Below are positions 1 to 7,338 of a DNA stretch of 18,263 bases, piece by piece (positions within the stretch are counted from its first letter, which is position 1; every line of letters begins with the position of its first letter). Location of the stretch: NCBI GenBank assembly GCA_937875275.1, contig CALNCC010000039.1, forward strand, positions 1 to 18,263. The letters run 5' to 3'. The DNA comes from an uncultured Dysgonomonas sp. Lineage in GTDB: Bacteria; Bacteroidota; Bacteroidia; Bacteroidales; Dysgonomonadaceae. Under the pieces are notes generated by a model. That model worked only from the letters and a program-made list of their open reading frames with translations, ran no database searches and had not been told where the DNA came from. A program made the position numbers and the translations under genes.

Positions 1-99
1 CCGATAGAGACCCGAGATATGCATGAAGAATATATGTCCGATCTGATAAAACGGTGTAGCGACACGGTATACGAAGCTCTGTGGGACAAGTATAAATAA
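1..99 (+). CDS. 3'-terminal fragment of an unidentified protein
   Basis: An open frame enters from the window edge and ends at TAA 97-99, giving 32 residues that begin PIETRDMHEEY and end YEALWDKYK. The pattern of a Pro-Ile-x-Thr start followed by an amphipathic helix recalls the C-terminal end of PlsC-type 1-acylglycerol-3-phosphate acyltransferases. That is only a resemblance over a short tail, and no catalytic motif is in the window. The next gene has its own promoter-like element 40 bases downstream of this stop, so the two need not be co-transcribed. Confidence 0.45.
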   Translation, partial: PIETRDMHEEYMSDLIKRCSDTVYEALWDKYK

Positions 100-138
100 T
101 GCGAACACAGATTAACCGATTAAATATGTATTTTTTTG

Positions 139-146
139 TACTTTTG
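139..146 (+). promoter_or_regulatory. Bacteroidota -7 element (TAnnTTTG)
   Basis: The bases TACTTTTG match the Bacteroidota sigma consensus TAnnTTTG exactly and lie 25 bases before the ATG of the LysM gene. This would give a leader of roughly 20 bases. I see no clear -33 TTTG at the usual spacing, so this is supported by the -7 box and its position only. Confidence 0.5.
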
Positions 147-171
147 CAATCTATCTTAATTAAATAGCAAA

Positions 172-2097
172 ATGAAATTTCAGAAAAAGCTTGTACTCCT
201 TTTTTCATTCTTATTCCTCAGCACAATTGTCTTCTCTGTTGGGGGAATCAACATGAACGAAAAAATATTTATAATAAAAAGCGGAGACGACTATATCACC
301 CACACGGTTACATCCGGAGATACGGTATATTCTATCTCCCAAAAATACACCATTCCGGTGAATGATCTTTACGCAATGAATCCCGGAATAGAAAAAGGCA
401 TCCGTGTAGGGCAGAAAATAAAGATTCCCGCCACACAAGGCAAAGGGACAAAACAGGACGAGGATCTCTCCCACACAATACTGCCCAAACAGACCATCTA
501 CGGCGTTGCCCTATCCTATGGCGTTACAGTAGATGATCTTACAAGTGCAAATCCGGGCTTGAACGAAAACAACTTTAAAGCAGGGAAAACAATCGCCATT
601 CCTAAAAAGAGCACTTCGGATGAGACAAACAAATCATCATCAAAGAATCTCACACTGATTAAACACACCGTTGTCAGCAAAGAAACGCTTTACTCTATAA
701 GCAAAAAGTATGATGTATCTACAGATGACATATTTGAGGCAAATCCGATTCTACTAAATTCGAATCTGAAAGTGGGAATGAAAATAGATATTCCATCAAG
801 TACCGGATCGCAAAAACAAGAGAGTTTTTTGACTCATCAGGTTGAAAAAGGAGAAGCTATTTATGGCATTGCTCAGAAATATGGTTTGACTGTCGATCAA
901 TTGATCACACTCAATCCAGAACTAAAAGACAGCACTTTGAAAAGTGGCATGAAAATAAGAGTAGAAAACACAAATATAGCAACAAACACAATCACGGGGA
1001 ATCAAAAGATTGAGGCATACCGCCCTTCGGATGGAGTTATACGCATCGGGATATTGCTGCCTTTCTCTGAAAATCAGGGCTCGGTAGGGCAAGACAGATG
1101 GGTTGATTACTACCAAGGTTTTTTATTATCGCTGAAAGAGTTGAAAGAAAAAGGATATAGTACCGATCTTGTCACGTTTGACATTGGGGAAGAGAAAGAT
1201 ACGAAAAAATTAAAGAGTCTGTTGGAGACTGTTGAAATGAATCAGCTCGATCTTATTATCGGTGGCGTTCATGAGAATCAAATAAAATTGCTGACTGACT
1301 TTTCGTTGCAATCGGGAATAAAATATGTAGTTCCTGTTGGGAGTAAGATATCGACTAAAGATGGGAACAACGCTATCTTTCAGGCGACAACACCACACAG
1401 CAGCCTTGAGTCTCAGATATTCACCGCTTTTCGTGAGCGATTCAACAATGACAATATAATATTCATTTCGCGGGCAGCCGGGAGCAAATCGAAAGGAACT
1501 CATATAGAGTCGTTTAAAAAAAACCTGAAATCGAACAACATCGCATTCTCTTCAATATCCTTAGGGCAAGACATACAGCAAGTCTTGGAAGGGGTGATGA
1601 ATTTGGGGAAAAAGAACATCATCATTCCCGAATCCGATGACCTTGGCTCGCTGAAAGAAATAACAAATACATTGGCGACATTTGAAGGCTATACCGTTTC
1701 TCTGTTCGGTTACCCGGAATGGCAGACATATGACGGTGTTACTGCACAACTGCACAAATACGACACCTACATATACTCGTCCTTCTTCTTAGACGAATCG
1801 AACTGGAAAACGAAAACGATAATGAACGACTATAAACAATGGTATGGTCGAGGCATGGTGGCATCCTATCCCCGATATGCATTCTTGGGTTATGACATAG
1901 CCCAGTATTTCGTTACTGCATTGAACCGATTTGGCAAGAATTTCCAGAATGATATAAATAATTTATCGGCGCCAACCTTGCAATCTTCGCTACAATTCAG
2001 AGCAGACGAAATCAACGGCGGGTATATAAATAAAGGTGTTTATTTCGTTCATTATAAACCGGACATGGTAGTTGACAAAATTGAGATTAAGAAATAA
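172..2097 (+). CDS. Four-LysM protein with C-terminal periplasmic-binding-like domain
   Basis: This is a 641-residue exported protein. Residues 1-22 form a signal peptide (KK followed by a hydrophobic stretch), with no lipobox cysteine. Four LysM peptidoglycan-binding repeats follow at about 42-87, 98-145, 162-209 and 219-266, each with the H-x-V...YxIxxKY...NP...G..I.IP pattern. A linker to about 288 leads into a domain beginning VIRIGILLPF and running to the end; it looks like the type I periplasmic-binding fold of branched-chain amino-acid receptors. The likely role is periplasmic, with the repeats holding the protein on peptidoglycan while the C-terminal domain binds a ligand or partner. 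The gene is followed after 6 bases by the outer-membrane barrel gene, which suggests co-expression. The LysM assignment is sure; the binding-fold call is probable; the ligand is unknown. Confidence 0.88.
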   Translation: MKFQKKLVLLFSFLFLSTIVFSVGGINMNEKIFIIKSGDDYITHTVTSGDTVYSISQKYTIPVNDLYAMNPGIEKGIRVGQKIKIPATQGKGTKQDEDLSHTILPKQTIYGVALSYGVTVDDLTSANPGLNENNFKAGKTIAIPKKSTSDETNKSSSKNLTLIKHTVVSKETLYSISKKYDVSTDDIFEANPILLNSNLKVGMKIDIPSSTGSQKQESFLTHQVEKGEAIYGIAQKYGLTVDQLITLNPELKDSTLKSGMKIRVENTNIATNTITGNQKIEAYRPSDGVIRIGILLPFSENQGSVGQDRWVDYYQGFLLSLKELKEKGYSTDLVTFDIGEEKDTKKLKSLLETVEMNQLDLIIGGVHENQIKLLTDFSLQSGIKYVVPVGSKISTKDGNNAIFQATTPHSSLESQIFTAFRERFNNDNIIFISRAAGSKSKGTHIESFKKNLKSNNIAFSSISLGQDIQQVLEGVMNLGKKNIIIPESDDLGSLKEITNTLATFEGYTVSLFGYPEWQTYDGVTAQLHKYDTYIYSSFFLDESNWKTKTIMNDYKQWYGRGMVASYPRYAFLGYDIAQYFVTALNRFGKNFQNDINNLSAPTLQSSLQFRADEINGGYINKGVYFVHYKPDMVVDKIEIKK

Positions 2098-2103
2098 AAG
2101 ACA

Positions 2104-2805
2104 ATGCTCAACCGATTTATTGCAATAATATGTATATGTGTGTGCATTGGCAGTAGCGATGCATACGGACAGAAAAACAAGTTCAAACCCGAATGGAACG
2201 TCGGAGTCGGCTTTGGTCCAACACTCTCGTCTGTCGACCTGCGCAACTTCAGAGGAGCTACCGTTCGCTCTAACTCATACATGCAATACCATGGCGGGTT
2301 TGCGATCAGATATATAACCGAAAAGAATTTAGGTGTAATTGCCGAACTGAACTATGTACAAAACGGATGGGATCAGGAGTTTAAAGAAAACCCCAACAAT
2401 TTTGCCCATCATCACAAGTTGAATTACTTAGAAGTTCCATTCTTGGCTCACATATACTGGGGTAACAAATTTCGTTATGTAGTCAACTTCGGACCTAAAA
2501 TAAGTTATTTGCTCAGTGAAAGCGAGAAGATGAGCGACACCCTGAAAGATTACCTTTCGAGCGGTGAGATGCCCGAATCGTTTATAACCCACCAATATTT
2601 TCGTGATGCGGAGAAAAAGTTCGACTATGGGCTAATATTTGGAACGGGAGTAGAATTCAGAAGTGGAATAGGAAATTTCATGCTGGAAGGGCGTTATTAT
2701 TACGGACTTGGGGATATTTATAAAAATAAAAAAACAGACTATTTTCAACGATCATCAAACAATATTATATCTGTCAAACTGACATACTATATAGAGATGT
2801 TCTAA
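2104..2805 (+). CDS. PorT-family outer-membrane beta-barrel protein
   Basis: The 233-residue product has a signal peptide (about 1-22, cleavage near AYGQ) and then alternating beta-strand segments such as NVGVGFGPTLSSV, YLEVPFLAHIYWG, YVVNFGPKISYLL and GNFMLEGRYYYGLGD. It ends with the terminal phenylalanine typical of outer-membrane proteins. This is the OMP_b-brl_2/PorT-like family of small eight-strand-type barrels. PorT itself is a component needed for type IX secretion in Porphyromonas, but the family has many paralogues, so I do not assign that symbol. The gene starts 6 bases after the LysM gene. A functional pair linking peptidoglycan to the outer membrane is an inference from this arrangement. 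Confidence 0.8.
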   Translation: MLNRFIAIICICVCIGSSDAYGQKNKFKPEWNVGVGFGPTLSSVDLRNFRGATVRSNSYMQYHGGFAIRYITEKNLGVIAELNYVQNGWDQEFKENPNNFAHHHKLNYLEVPFLAHIYWGNKFRYVVNFGPKISYLLSESEKMSDTLKDYLSSGEMPESFITHQYFRDAEKKFDYGLIFGTGVEFRSGIGNFMLEGRYYYGLGDIYKNKKTDYFQRSSNNIISVKLTYYIEMF

Positions 2806-2824
2806 AAAACGCGATTTGTCTCTC

Positions 2825-3517
2825 ATGGCTCGAATATACAAACTATCACTATCCGGGTTAAAATTAATCTATAAAGTTCGCCACCACAAAGGGTACGGCA
2901 TACACTCGCCATTCGTTTACAATCTGGTACACAACGTGATCGAGGAAAAAAGAACGTTCTACGCCTACGAAGATATACGCTCCTTTCTTACCGATTATTT
3001 CCCCGACAACACATTTCGCACAAGCAAACATGACAGGCTTGTATTCAGATTGATAAACCATTTCAAAATAAAGTCTGTTTTAGAAATCGGATCGGGAACA
3101 GGGGAAGGTACGTTATATATCACCGCCCCGTCTAACGAAATAAAATGCTTTTGCTTCGAGGCTGACACAACAAAAAAAGAGATCGCAGAAGATGTATACT
3201 TGCAGTGGGACAAAAAAAACAACATTACATCGCTTAACAGCATCAGTTCTATTTTTTCTACAAAAATAGAAGCTGTAATAATCGATTTAAACAATTATTC
3301 GGATATTGATGATGATTTTATCAACTTTATCAAAAACATTTATTCCGAAAAAATGTTTGTTCTTGTAAAAGGGATAAGAAACAATAAAAAGCACAAACGC
3401 ATTTGGTCTAAAATAGCTGAGATAGAAGAAAGGACAGCCAAGCTCGATTTGTTTAATATTGGAATCATATTCTTTCACAAAGATCTGTATAGGTGGAACT
3501 ATCAGATTAGTTTTTAA
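2825..3517 (+). CDS. SAM-dependent methyltransferase-like protein (class I fold)
   Basis: The product is 230 residues when started at ATG 2825. The frame extends to a TTG at 2816, but the ATG gives the natural N-terminus MARIYKLS. Residues 23-35 (GYGIHSPFVYNLV) are a stretch I associate with Bacteroidales proteins of this type. Residues 85-95 (VLEIGSGTGEG) are a good glycine-rich SAM-binding motif I, preceded by predicted helix. The rest is Lys/Asn/Ile-rich, and later motifs are weak: an acidic VIIDLNNYSDIDDD stretch stands where an O-methyltransferase would have its metal-binding DxD region. Substrate unknown. It lies 19 bases after the barrel gene and 23 before the adenosyltransferase, so it is probably in the same transcript. 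Confidence 0.7.
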   Translation: MARIYKLSLSGLKLIYKVRHHKGYGIHSPFVYNLVHNVIEEKRTFYAYEDIRSFLTDYFPDNTFRTSKHDRLVFRLINHFKIKSVLEIGSGTGEGTLYITAPSNEIKCFCFEADTTKKEIAEDVYLQWDKKNNITSLNSISSIFSTKIEAVIIDLNNYSDIDDDFINFIKNIYSEKMFVLVKGIRNNKKHKRIWSKIAEIEERTAKLDLFNIGIIFFHKDLYRWNYQISF

Positions 3518-3540
3518 AGATTACTAAAGCCCGTTTCTCT

Positions 3541-4101
3541 ATGAAAAAAAGTTTGGTATATACGCGAACAGGCGACAAAGGAACAACTTCCCTTGTCGGT
3601 GGCACAAGAGTGGAGAAATCCCACACAAGACTTGATGCCTATGGGACAATCGACGAACTAAATTCATTTGTCGGTTCACTCAGATGTGAAATCGAAGAAG
3701 AGGAGGAGCAAGAGATGCTCATGTTTATTCAAAATAAACTGTTTGTCATCGGTTCATACATGGCTACCGAGACAGAATCGATAGCACCCAAGGCGGCGAG
3801 CATCATTACCGACGACAACATTGATCGCATAGAACGCAAGATGGACGAGATTGACAACAATCTGCCCCCTATTCGCCAATTCATATTGCCCGGAGGCAGC
3901 GAGTCGGCATCTCGCGCGCATATATGCCGTACAGTCGCCCGGCGAGCAGAAAGGTGCATGCATCGGGTAAAAAAAGATTACCCTGTCGACGACAACATTA
4001 TGAAATTCGTAAACCGTCTGTCAGACTATTTTTTCCTCCTTGCTCGCAAAGAGTGTAACAAAAAGGGGACAGAAATATTTTGGAAACAGGACACTATATG
4101 A
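3541..4101 (+). CDS. Cob(I)alamin adenosyltransferase, PduO type
   Basis: The 186-residue enzyme transfers the 5'-deoxyadenosyl group of ATP to cob(I)alamin (or cob(I)yrinic acid diamide) to make the coenzyme B12 form. All hallmark motifs are visible. YTRTGDKGTTSL (residues 7-18) forms the ATP-phosphate loop, and RLDAYGTIDELN (30-41) follows. FILPGGS (114-120), RTVARRAER (130-138) and NRLSDYFFLLAR (158-169) complete the set; the last two are the helical segments lining the ATP and cobalamin sites. Its length is normal for a single-domain PduO-type enzyme. No other B12 gene is in the window, so it probably serves salvage for B12-dependent enzymes encoded elsewhere. Confidence 0.93.
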   Translation: MKKSLVYTRTGDKGTTSLVGGTRVEKSHTRLDAYGTIDELNSFVGSLRCEIEEEEEQEMLMFIQNKLFVIGSYMATETESIAPKAASIITDDNIDRIERKMDEIDNNLPPIRQFILPGGSESASRAHICRTVARRAERCMHRVKKDYPVDDNIMKFVNRLSDYFFLLARKECNKKGTEIFWKQDTI

Positions 4102-4111
4102 AAATTTATTA

Positions 4112-4119
4112 TATTTTTG
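4112..4119 (+). promoter_or_regulatory. Bacteroidota -7 element before the DUF2795-like gene
   Basis: The bases TATTTTTG match TAnnTTTG and lie 45 bases before ATG 4164, in the 62-base gap after the adenosyltransferase. The small acidic protein may therefore have its own promoter even though it lies at the end of a co-directional run. No convincing -33 box is seen. Confidence 0.4.
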
Positions 4120-4163
4120 CCAAAATTTGATTTATCATCATTATTCATAAAAACACAAAAAAT

Positions 4164-4385
4164 ATGTACTGGACATTAGAATTAGCCTCAAAATTAGAAG
4201 ATGCCCCATGGCCTGCAACCAAGGATGAGCTTATTGATTATGCTCAACGTTCTGGTGCCCCAATGGAATTGATCGAGAACTTACAGGAGATTGAAGACGA
4301 AGATGAAGTCTTTGAAACTATCGAAGATATTTGGCCCGACTATCCGAGTAAAGAGGATTTCTTCTTTAACGAAGACGAGTATTAG
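4164..4385 (+). CDS. Small acidic DUF2795-like conserved protein
   Basis: The 73-residue product starts MYWTLELASKLEDAPWPATK and ends in a very acidic tail (EDIWPDYPSKEDFFFNEDEY). I recognise it as the highly conserved small Bacteroidales protein usually labelled DUF2795. No signal peptide, membrane segment or cysteine is present, so it is probably cytosolic. The pattern ATKDELIDYAQRSGAPMELIENLQEI suggests a short helical domain of the kind found in DUF2795 proteins. Function unknown. The strong terminator that follows and the promoter-like box in front suggest that it can be made as an independent, abundant short transcript. Confidence 0.85.
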   Translation: MYWTLELASKLEDAPWPATKDELIDYAQRSGAPMELIENLQEIEDEDEVFETIEDIWPDYPSKEDFFFNEDEY

Positions 4386-4428
4386 AGAAGAACGCGACAA
4401 AAGGCTTTAAAACAAAGCAGATATACAG

Positions 4429-4469
4429 GCGATTAGGATAACAAAAAAAATTATCCTAATCGCTTTTTT
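4429..4469 (+). terminator. Strong intrinsic terminator
   Basis: A perfect 13-bp inverted repeat (GCGATTAGGATAA at 4429-4441 and its complement at 4451-4463) encloses a 9-base A-rich loop and is followed directly by six T at 4464-4469. It lies 44 bases after the stop of the small acidic gene and ends the upstream gene run. Confidence 0.9.
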
Positions 4470-4483
4470 ATGTCTTTTTTTAC

Positions 4484-4491
4484 TATATTTG
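4484..4491 (+). promoter_or_regulatory. Bacteroidota -7 element after the terminator
   Basis: TATATTTG matches TAnnTTTG exactly and lies just after the terminator. It would start a transcript covering the lipoprotein remnant and the large lipoprotein gene, with a leader of about 260 bases. A weaker seven-of-eight match (TAGGTTTT, 4704-4711) lies closer to that gene. Which of the two is used cannot be told from sequence. Confidence 0.5.
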
Positions 4492-4587
4492 TTGCCTAAA
4501 CGGAACCTCTAATAGGGGATATTCCTTTAAAATTGCAGAGTAATAGGTAAAAGAATGGCTCATTAACCGAAGTTCAGGTGATAATAA

Positions 4588-4677
4588 GTTTACCTCATAT
4601 CTGCCTTTATAGTTAGCTTTGTAGCAAGCTGCAACAATCACCACGAACCTGCTGACCTACCGACAGAAACAGAATAA
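4588..4677 (+). pseudogene. Possible lipoprotein remnant lacking a start codon
   Basis: The stretch from the last terminator to ATG 4760 looks mostly non-coding, but one frame here encodes 29 residues beginning VYLISAFIVSFVASC and continuing NNHHEPADLPTETE before TAA 4675-4677. This is a hydrophobic signal core, a lipobox (V-A-S-C) and a short polar tail, as in a Bacteroidota lipoprotein. There is no ATG, GTG or TTG in frame after the upstream TAA (4585-4587), so it looks like a decayed signal peptide, perhaps left by a duplicated or replaced lipoprotein gene. A chance hydrophobic frame cannot be excluded. I see nothing further in 4492-4759 apart from the promoter-like boxes. Confidence 0.3.
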
Positions 4678-4759
4678 ATAAAAATAACAAATAAGAGTTA
4701 AGATAGGTTTTATCATAATAACATAAGTCAAATACATAACCCTTTAATAATACAATTAT

Positions 4760-6667
4760 ATGAAACAGTACACTAAATTCACAAATCTATTCTTCATGGC
4801 TCTGTTTAGTTTCGTATTATTCTCATGCTCAGAGGATAATGAAGAAACTGAATATGAATATGACAAGCATTATGTGAATAAACAGCCCACAGAGGATGAA
4901 GTAAAAACCCAATTCAGCGGCAAAGTAGCTTTGCTTCAAGAGAATAATGATAATGTATTGGAGTATTTGAATAAACGACTCATCAACACTGCGACCGAAC
5001 TTACCGAGAATACAGATGTCGTGGTAATGGATGAAGCGAAAGTTCAAAGCCTCTTGAACAACGAAACGGAATATGGTATTTTGAGGAAATTGTGGAACTC
5101 TAATAAGGTCATGGTATTCATTAATCCCGGCAGTGATGCTTTTACCTTGGTGGAACGATTGAAGCAGCTGGATCCTACGGCATCGGTAGCTGCTCCTACA
5201 GAGAGCGACCTTGATCAGTTTAAGAATATTCATGTGTATGCAACACGCGCCGACGGTGCCGCATTGTATCATGAAAAGGTTGATAATCCCAGAAGCACCG
5301 CACACGGTATTATCTGTGAAGTGACGGAAGAAGGAGAAAAAGAAATATTCAACGGTCAAATCGCTTCGACACATAAACCCAATGAATACAACAAAGGACG
5401 CCTAGCCGAGAATGTGGCTGCATGGCTCAACGAGCGTGCACTTCTGGGAGAGCAACACGATGTAGCCTTTGTTCGATCAGACAATTCATACTCGGTTGAA
5501 CCTACACCTGTAACGTTCTATTTTTCGATAAATATTACGCATGATTGGTTCAAAGAATACAGTCCCAAAGATGCCAAAGTTCCATCGTCGACAATGGTTG
5601 ATGCTAAAGCGCATTTAGAAATATACGGCACTTATTCTACAACTCGCAACTGTGATGTATATGACATAAATATTTATGAGGAATTTCCCGCCAATAAGAC
5701 CTGTATAGAAGACAAATATGTTCACGAATTTTTGGCGTATAATTATAAATACACCGGAGGATGCTACTCCGGCCCCACAGTAGATCTTCGTTTGAAAGAC
5801 ATCCCAAAACCTTCCATTGAAGTTGAAGAGGCTGCTCCGTTACCTCAAACAGACGGCAAATACAATAACACCCATTATCCCATGCAAATAGGCTTTGGAG
5901 GCTCTCTACAAGGTAATTTGTCTGCGACACCGGGCTTATCAGCCGGATTGAGTGTGAGTTGCCAGTTACCCCATACTACCACCAGTTTCAACCATGCAGA
6001 GATGCCTATTGATTTTTCCAACGATGACAAGCATGCGAAATGGACCTATTCAACAGACTACAGAGCATATAAATGGATGTGGGGAATTAACCCTACATTT
6101 ATTAACATACCTGATGTGGTCAAATCGTTTTGTAAAACCGATCAGGCTGTTACTTTTATCGTGAACAATACCAAATCCTACGGAGAAAAGAGTGTTACAT
6201 TACTTTTGGATCTCCAGTGGAATTTTTTCAGTGAATATGCAGATCCTTGGGAGCATTGGACATTTCGACCAAGAGAAGTTATACCTTACCTATCTACTAA
6301 AATGCCAAAGGTAAACCGCTATTTCGACAAGTATACGCCATATCCTTTGCCTGGATATTCAGACATCGGAGATGGTAGTGAATGGGGTAACCTTGAGGAG
6401 CGTCTAATGCGAAACATCAACTATCGTGCTTTGTGCGACGAAACCCTTCAGGTGGGTGCTCAAACAGAAAAGGGTCTTGATGTAACCGCTGAGAACATTT
6501 GGCGTACAGCCATCGAGTCGCTCGTAACGCAATACAACGGAACAAAAACAACCTATGAATATGTCATAGCATTGGCCAGAACCAACGGTACGCACATTGA
6601 ACTCGGTCTTCACATCAAAGACGGTTTATGGCGTCTTATCGAAGATGTGGATCATATCGATAAATAG
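4760..6667 (+). CDS. Candidate leukocidin-like pore-forming surface lipoprotein
   Basis: The 635-residue protein has a lipoprotein signal peptide (LFSC, acylated Cys23) followed by the acidic run SEDNEET, which resembles the lipoprotein export signal for the Bacteroidota cell surface. Residues 90-230 form an alpha/beta N-terminal region. A beta-rich part follows from about 248 (TPVTFYFSINIT). Residues 373-410 hold a Gly/Ser-rich, alternating amphipathic stretch with two arms (YPMQIGFGGSLQG and GLSAGLSVSCQL) around an ATPG turn. Then come a K-x-x-K-W strand (424-428) and a Trp/Tyr-rich region (435-505). From memory, this order resembles the stem and following strands of alpha-hemolysin, and the N-terminal region resembles Vibrio cholerae cytolysin. 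Eight cysteines are present including Cys23, some possibly disulfide-bonded. The last 95 residues are unassigned. The lipoprotein call is firm; the toxin-fold call is inferred. Confidence 0.55.
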   Translation: MKQYTKFTNLFFMALFSFVLFSCSEDNEETEYEYDKHYVNKQPTEDEVKTQFSGKVALLQENNDNVLEYLNKRLINTATELTENTDVVVMDEAKVQSLLNNETEYGILRKLWNSNKVMVFINPGSDAFTLVERLKQLDPTASVAAPTESDLDQFKNIHVYATRADGAALYHEKVDNPRSTAHGIICEVTEEGEKEIFNGQIASTHKPNEYNKGRLAENVAAWLNERALLGEQHDVAFVRSDNSYSVEPTPVTFYFSINITHDWFKEYSPKDAKVPSSTMVDAKAHLEIYGTYSTTRNCDVYDINIYEEFPANKTCIEDKYVHEFLAYNYKYTGGCYSGPTVDLRLKDIPKPSIEVEEAAPLPQTDGKYNNTHYPMQIGFGGSLQGNLSATPGLSAGLSVSCQLPHTTTSFNHAEMPIDFSNDDKHAKWTYSTDYRAYKWMWGINPTFINIPDVVKSFCKTDQAVTFIVNNTKSYGEKSVTLLLDLQWNFFSEYADPWEHWTFRPREVIPYLSTKMPKVNRYFDKYTPYPLPGYSDIGDGSEWGNLEERLMRNINYRALCDETLQVGAQTEKGLDVTAENIWRTAIESLVTQYNGTKTTYEYVIALARTNGTHIELGLHIKDGLWRLIEDVDHIDK

Positions 6668-6777
6668 TGTTCATAATCATCACTCCCTTCCCGCGTTCTC
6701 ACGATGAGCGAAATATACCTACTTAAAGATTGAGGTAATATATACATTGCCTTGATCTCTTTTTCGTATACTTTTCT

Positions 6778-6785
6778 TATATTTG
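6778..6785 (+). promoter_or_regulatory. Bacteroidota -7 element before the PrcB-like gene
   Basis: TATATTTG matches TAnnTTTG exactly, 47 bases before ATG 6833. A TTG at 6752-6754 could be a -33 element, although the 23-base spacing is a little long. The gap after the large lipoprotein gene shows no clear terminator. Confidence 0.5.
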
Positions 6786-6832
6786 CAATAGTTTTTTTAC
6801 AGACTCAATAAACCAATTTATACTTACAACTT

Positions 6833-7285
6833 ATGCAACTAAAACATTTATTTCTTGTTTTGACTCTCGTATTTTTCACGAATTGTAGTACTACAAACAA
6901 AAATACAGAAGAGGATATTATCCCATATTCAATCGCCGAACGTTATTTTGTGAATAACGATATTGAAGATAAACTCATAGAGCTAACGATCACTACCCAA
7001 GACGAATTTGACAAATACTTTGGGATGGCAGCTGTGATGGGAGAAAACGGACGCCCGACAGATATTGATTTCGCAAAGCAATATGTTATTGCGATAATAC
7101 TACCATCCTCACAAAACGCGGCTTCCGTTTCTGTAACCAAATTATCAGAGCAAGACAACAGCCTCAAAATAGAATATCATGTAACTAAGGGCGAGGAACA
7201 ATCATTTACGAGTCGCACACCTTTGCTTCTTATTCTTGATAAGAAATATTCGGCAAAAGCAATATTTGAGCAAAAGCCGATCTAA
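6833..7285 (+). CDS. Lipoprotein with PrcB C-terminal-like domain
   Basis: The 150-residue product has a short signal peptide ending in the lipobox F-T-N-C (Cys18), followed by STTNKNTEED. Since the acidic residues do not directly follow the cysteine, a periplasm-facing position is more likely than surface display. Residues 48-148 show the pattern of an ELTITTQDEFDKYF helix, IDFAKQYVIAIILP, a beta strand with LKIEYHV, and a final LLLILDK strand. This resembles the PrcB C-terminal domain, named for the lipoprotein linked to the dentilisin protease complex in Treponema. In Bacteroidota the family is usually an orphan lipoprotein. No protease gene is adjacent, so a protease-partner role is not supported here. 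Confidence 0.55.
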   Translation: MQLKHLFLVLTLVFFTNCSTTNKNTEEDIIPYSIAERYFVNNDIEDKLIELTITTQDEFDKYFGMAAVMGENGRPTDIDFAKQYVIAIILPSSQNAASVSVTKLSEQDNSLKIEYHVTKGEEQSFTSRTPLLLILDKKYSAKAIFEQKPI

Positions 7286-7289
7286 AAAG

Positions 7290-7309
7290 AATCGGATACT
7301 GATCCGATT
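7290..7309. other. Perfect hairpin between the lipoprotein and cupin genes
   Basis: AATCGGAT and its complement form an 8-bp stem with the 4-base loop ACTG, starting a few bases after the lipoprotein stop. On the plus strand it is followed by ACAAAAAAACG rather than T, so it is not a standard terminator. It may protect the 3' end of the upstream mRNA or bind a protein. Confidence 0.5.
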
Positions 7310-7338
7310 ACAAAAAAACGACACAAACTCATATTACC

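Noticed and set aside
4829..5374. Long open frame on the minus strand inside the large lipoprotein gene (181 codons)
   Set aside because: It is fully antisense to a gene with a clear signal peptide and coding pattern. Its translation is Ile/Phe/Cys-rich with no recognisable domain, as expected of a shadow frame.
4760..6667. Type IX secretion cargo
   Set aside because: The C-terminus (LWRLIEDVDHIDK) lacks the beta-rich type A or B sorting domain with its conserved Gly and Lys pattern. The lipoprotein signal offers another route to the surface.
7290..7309. Hairpin as an intrinsic terminator of the PrcB-like gene
   Set aside because: On the plus strand the stem is followed by an A-rich stretch rather than T.
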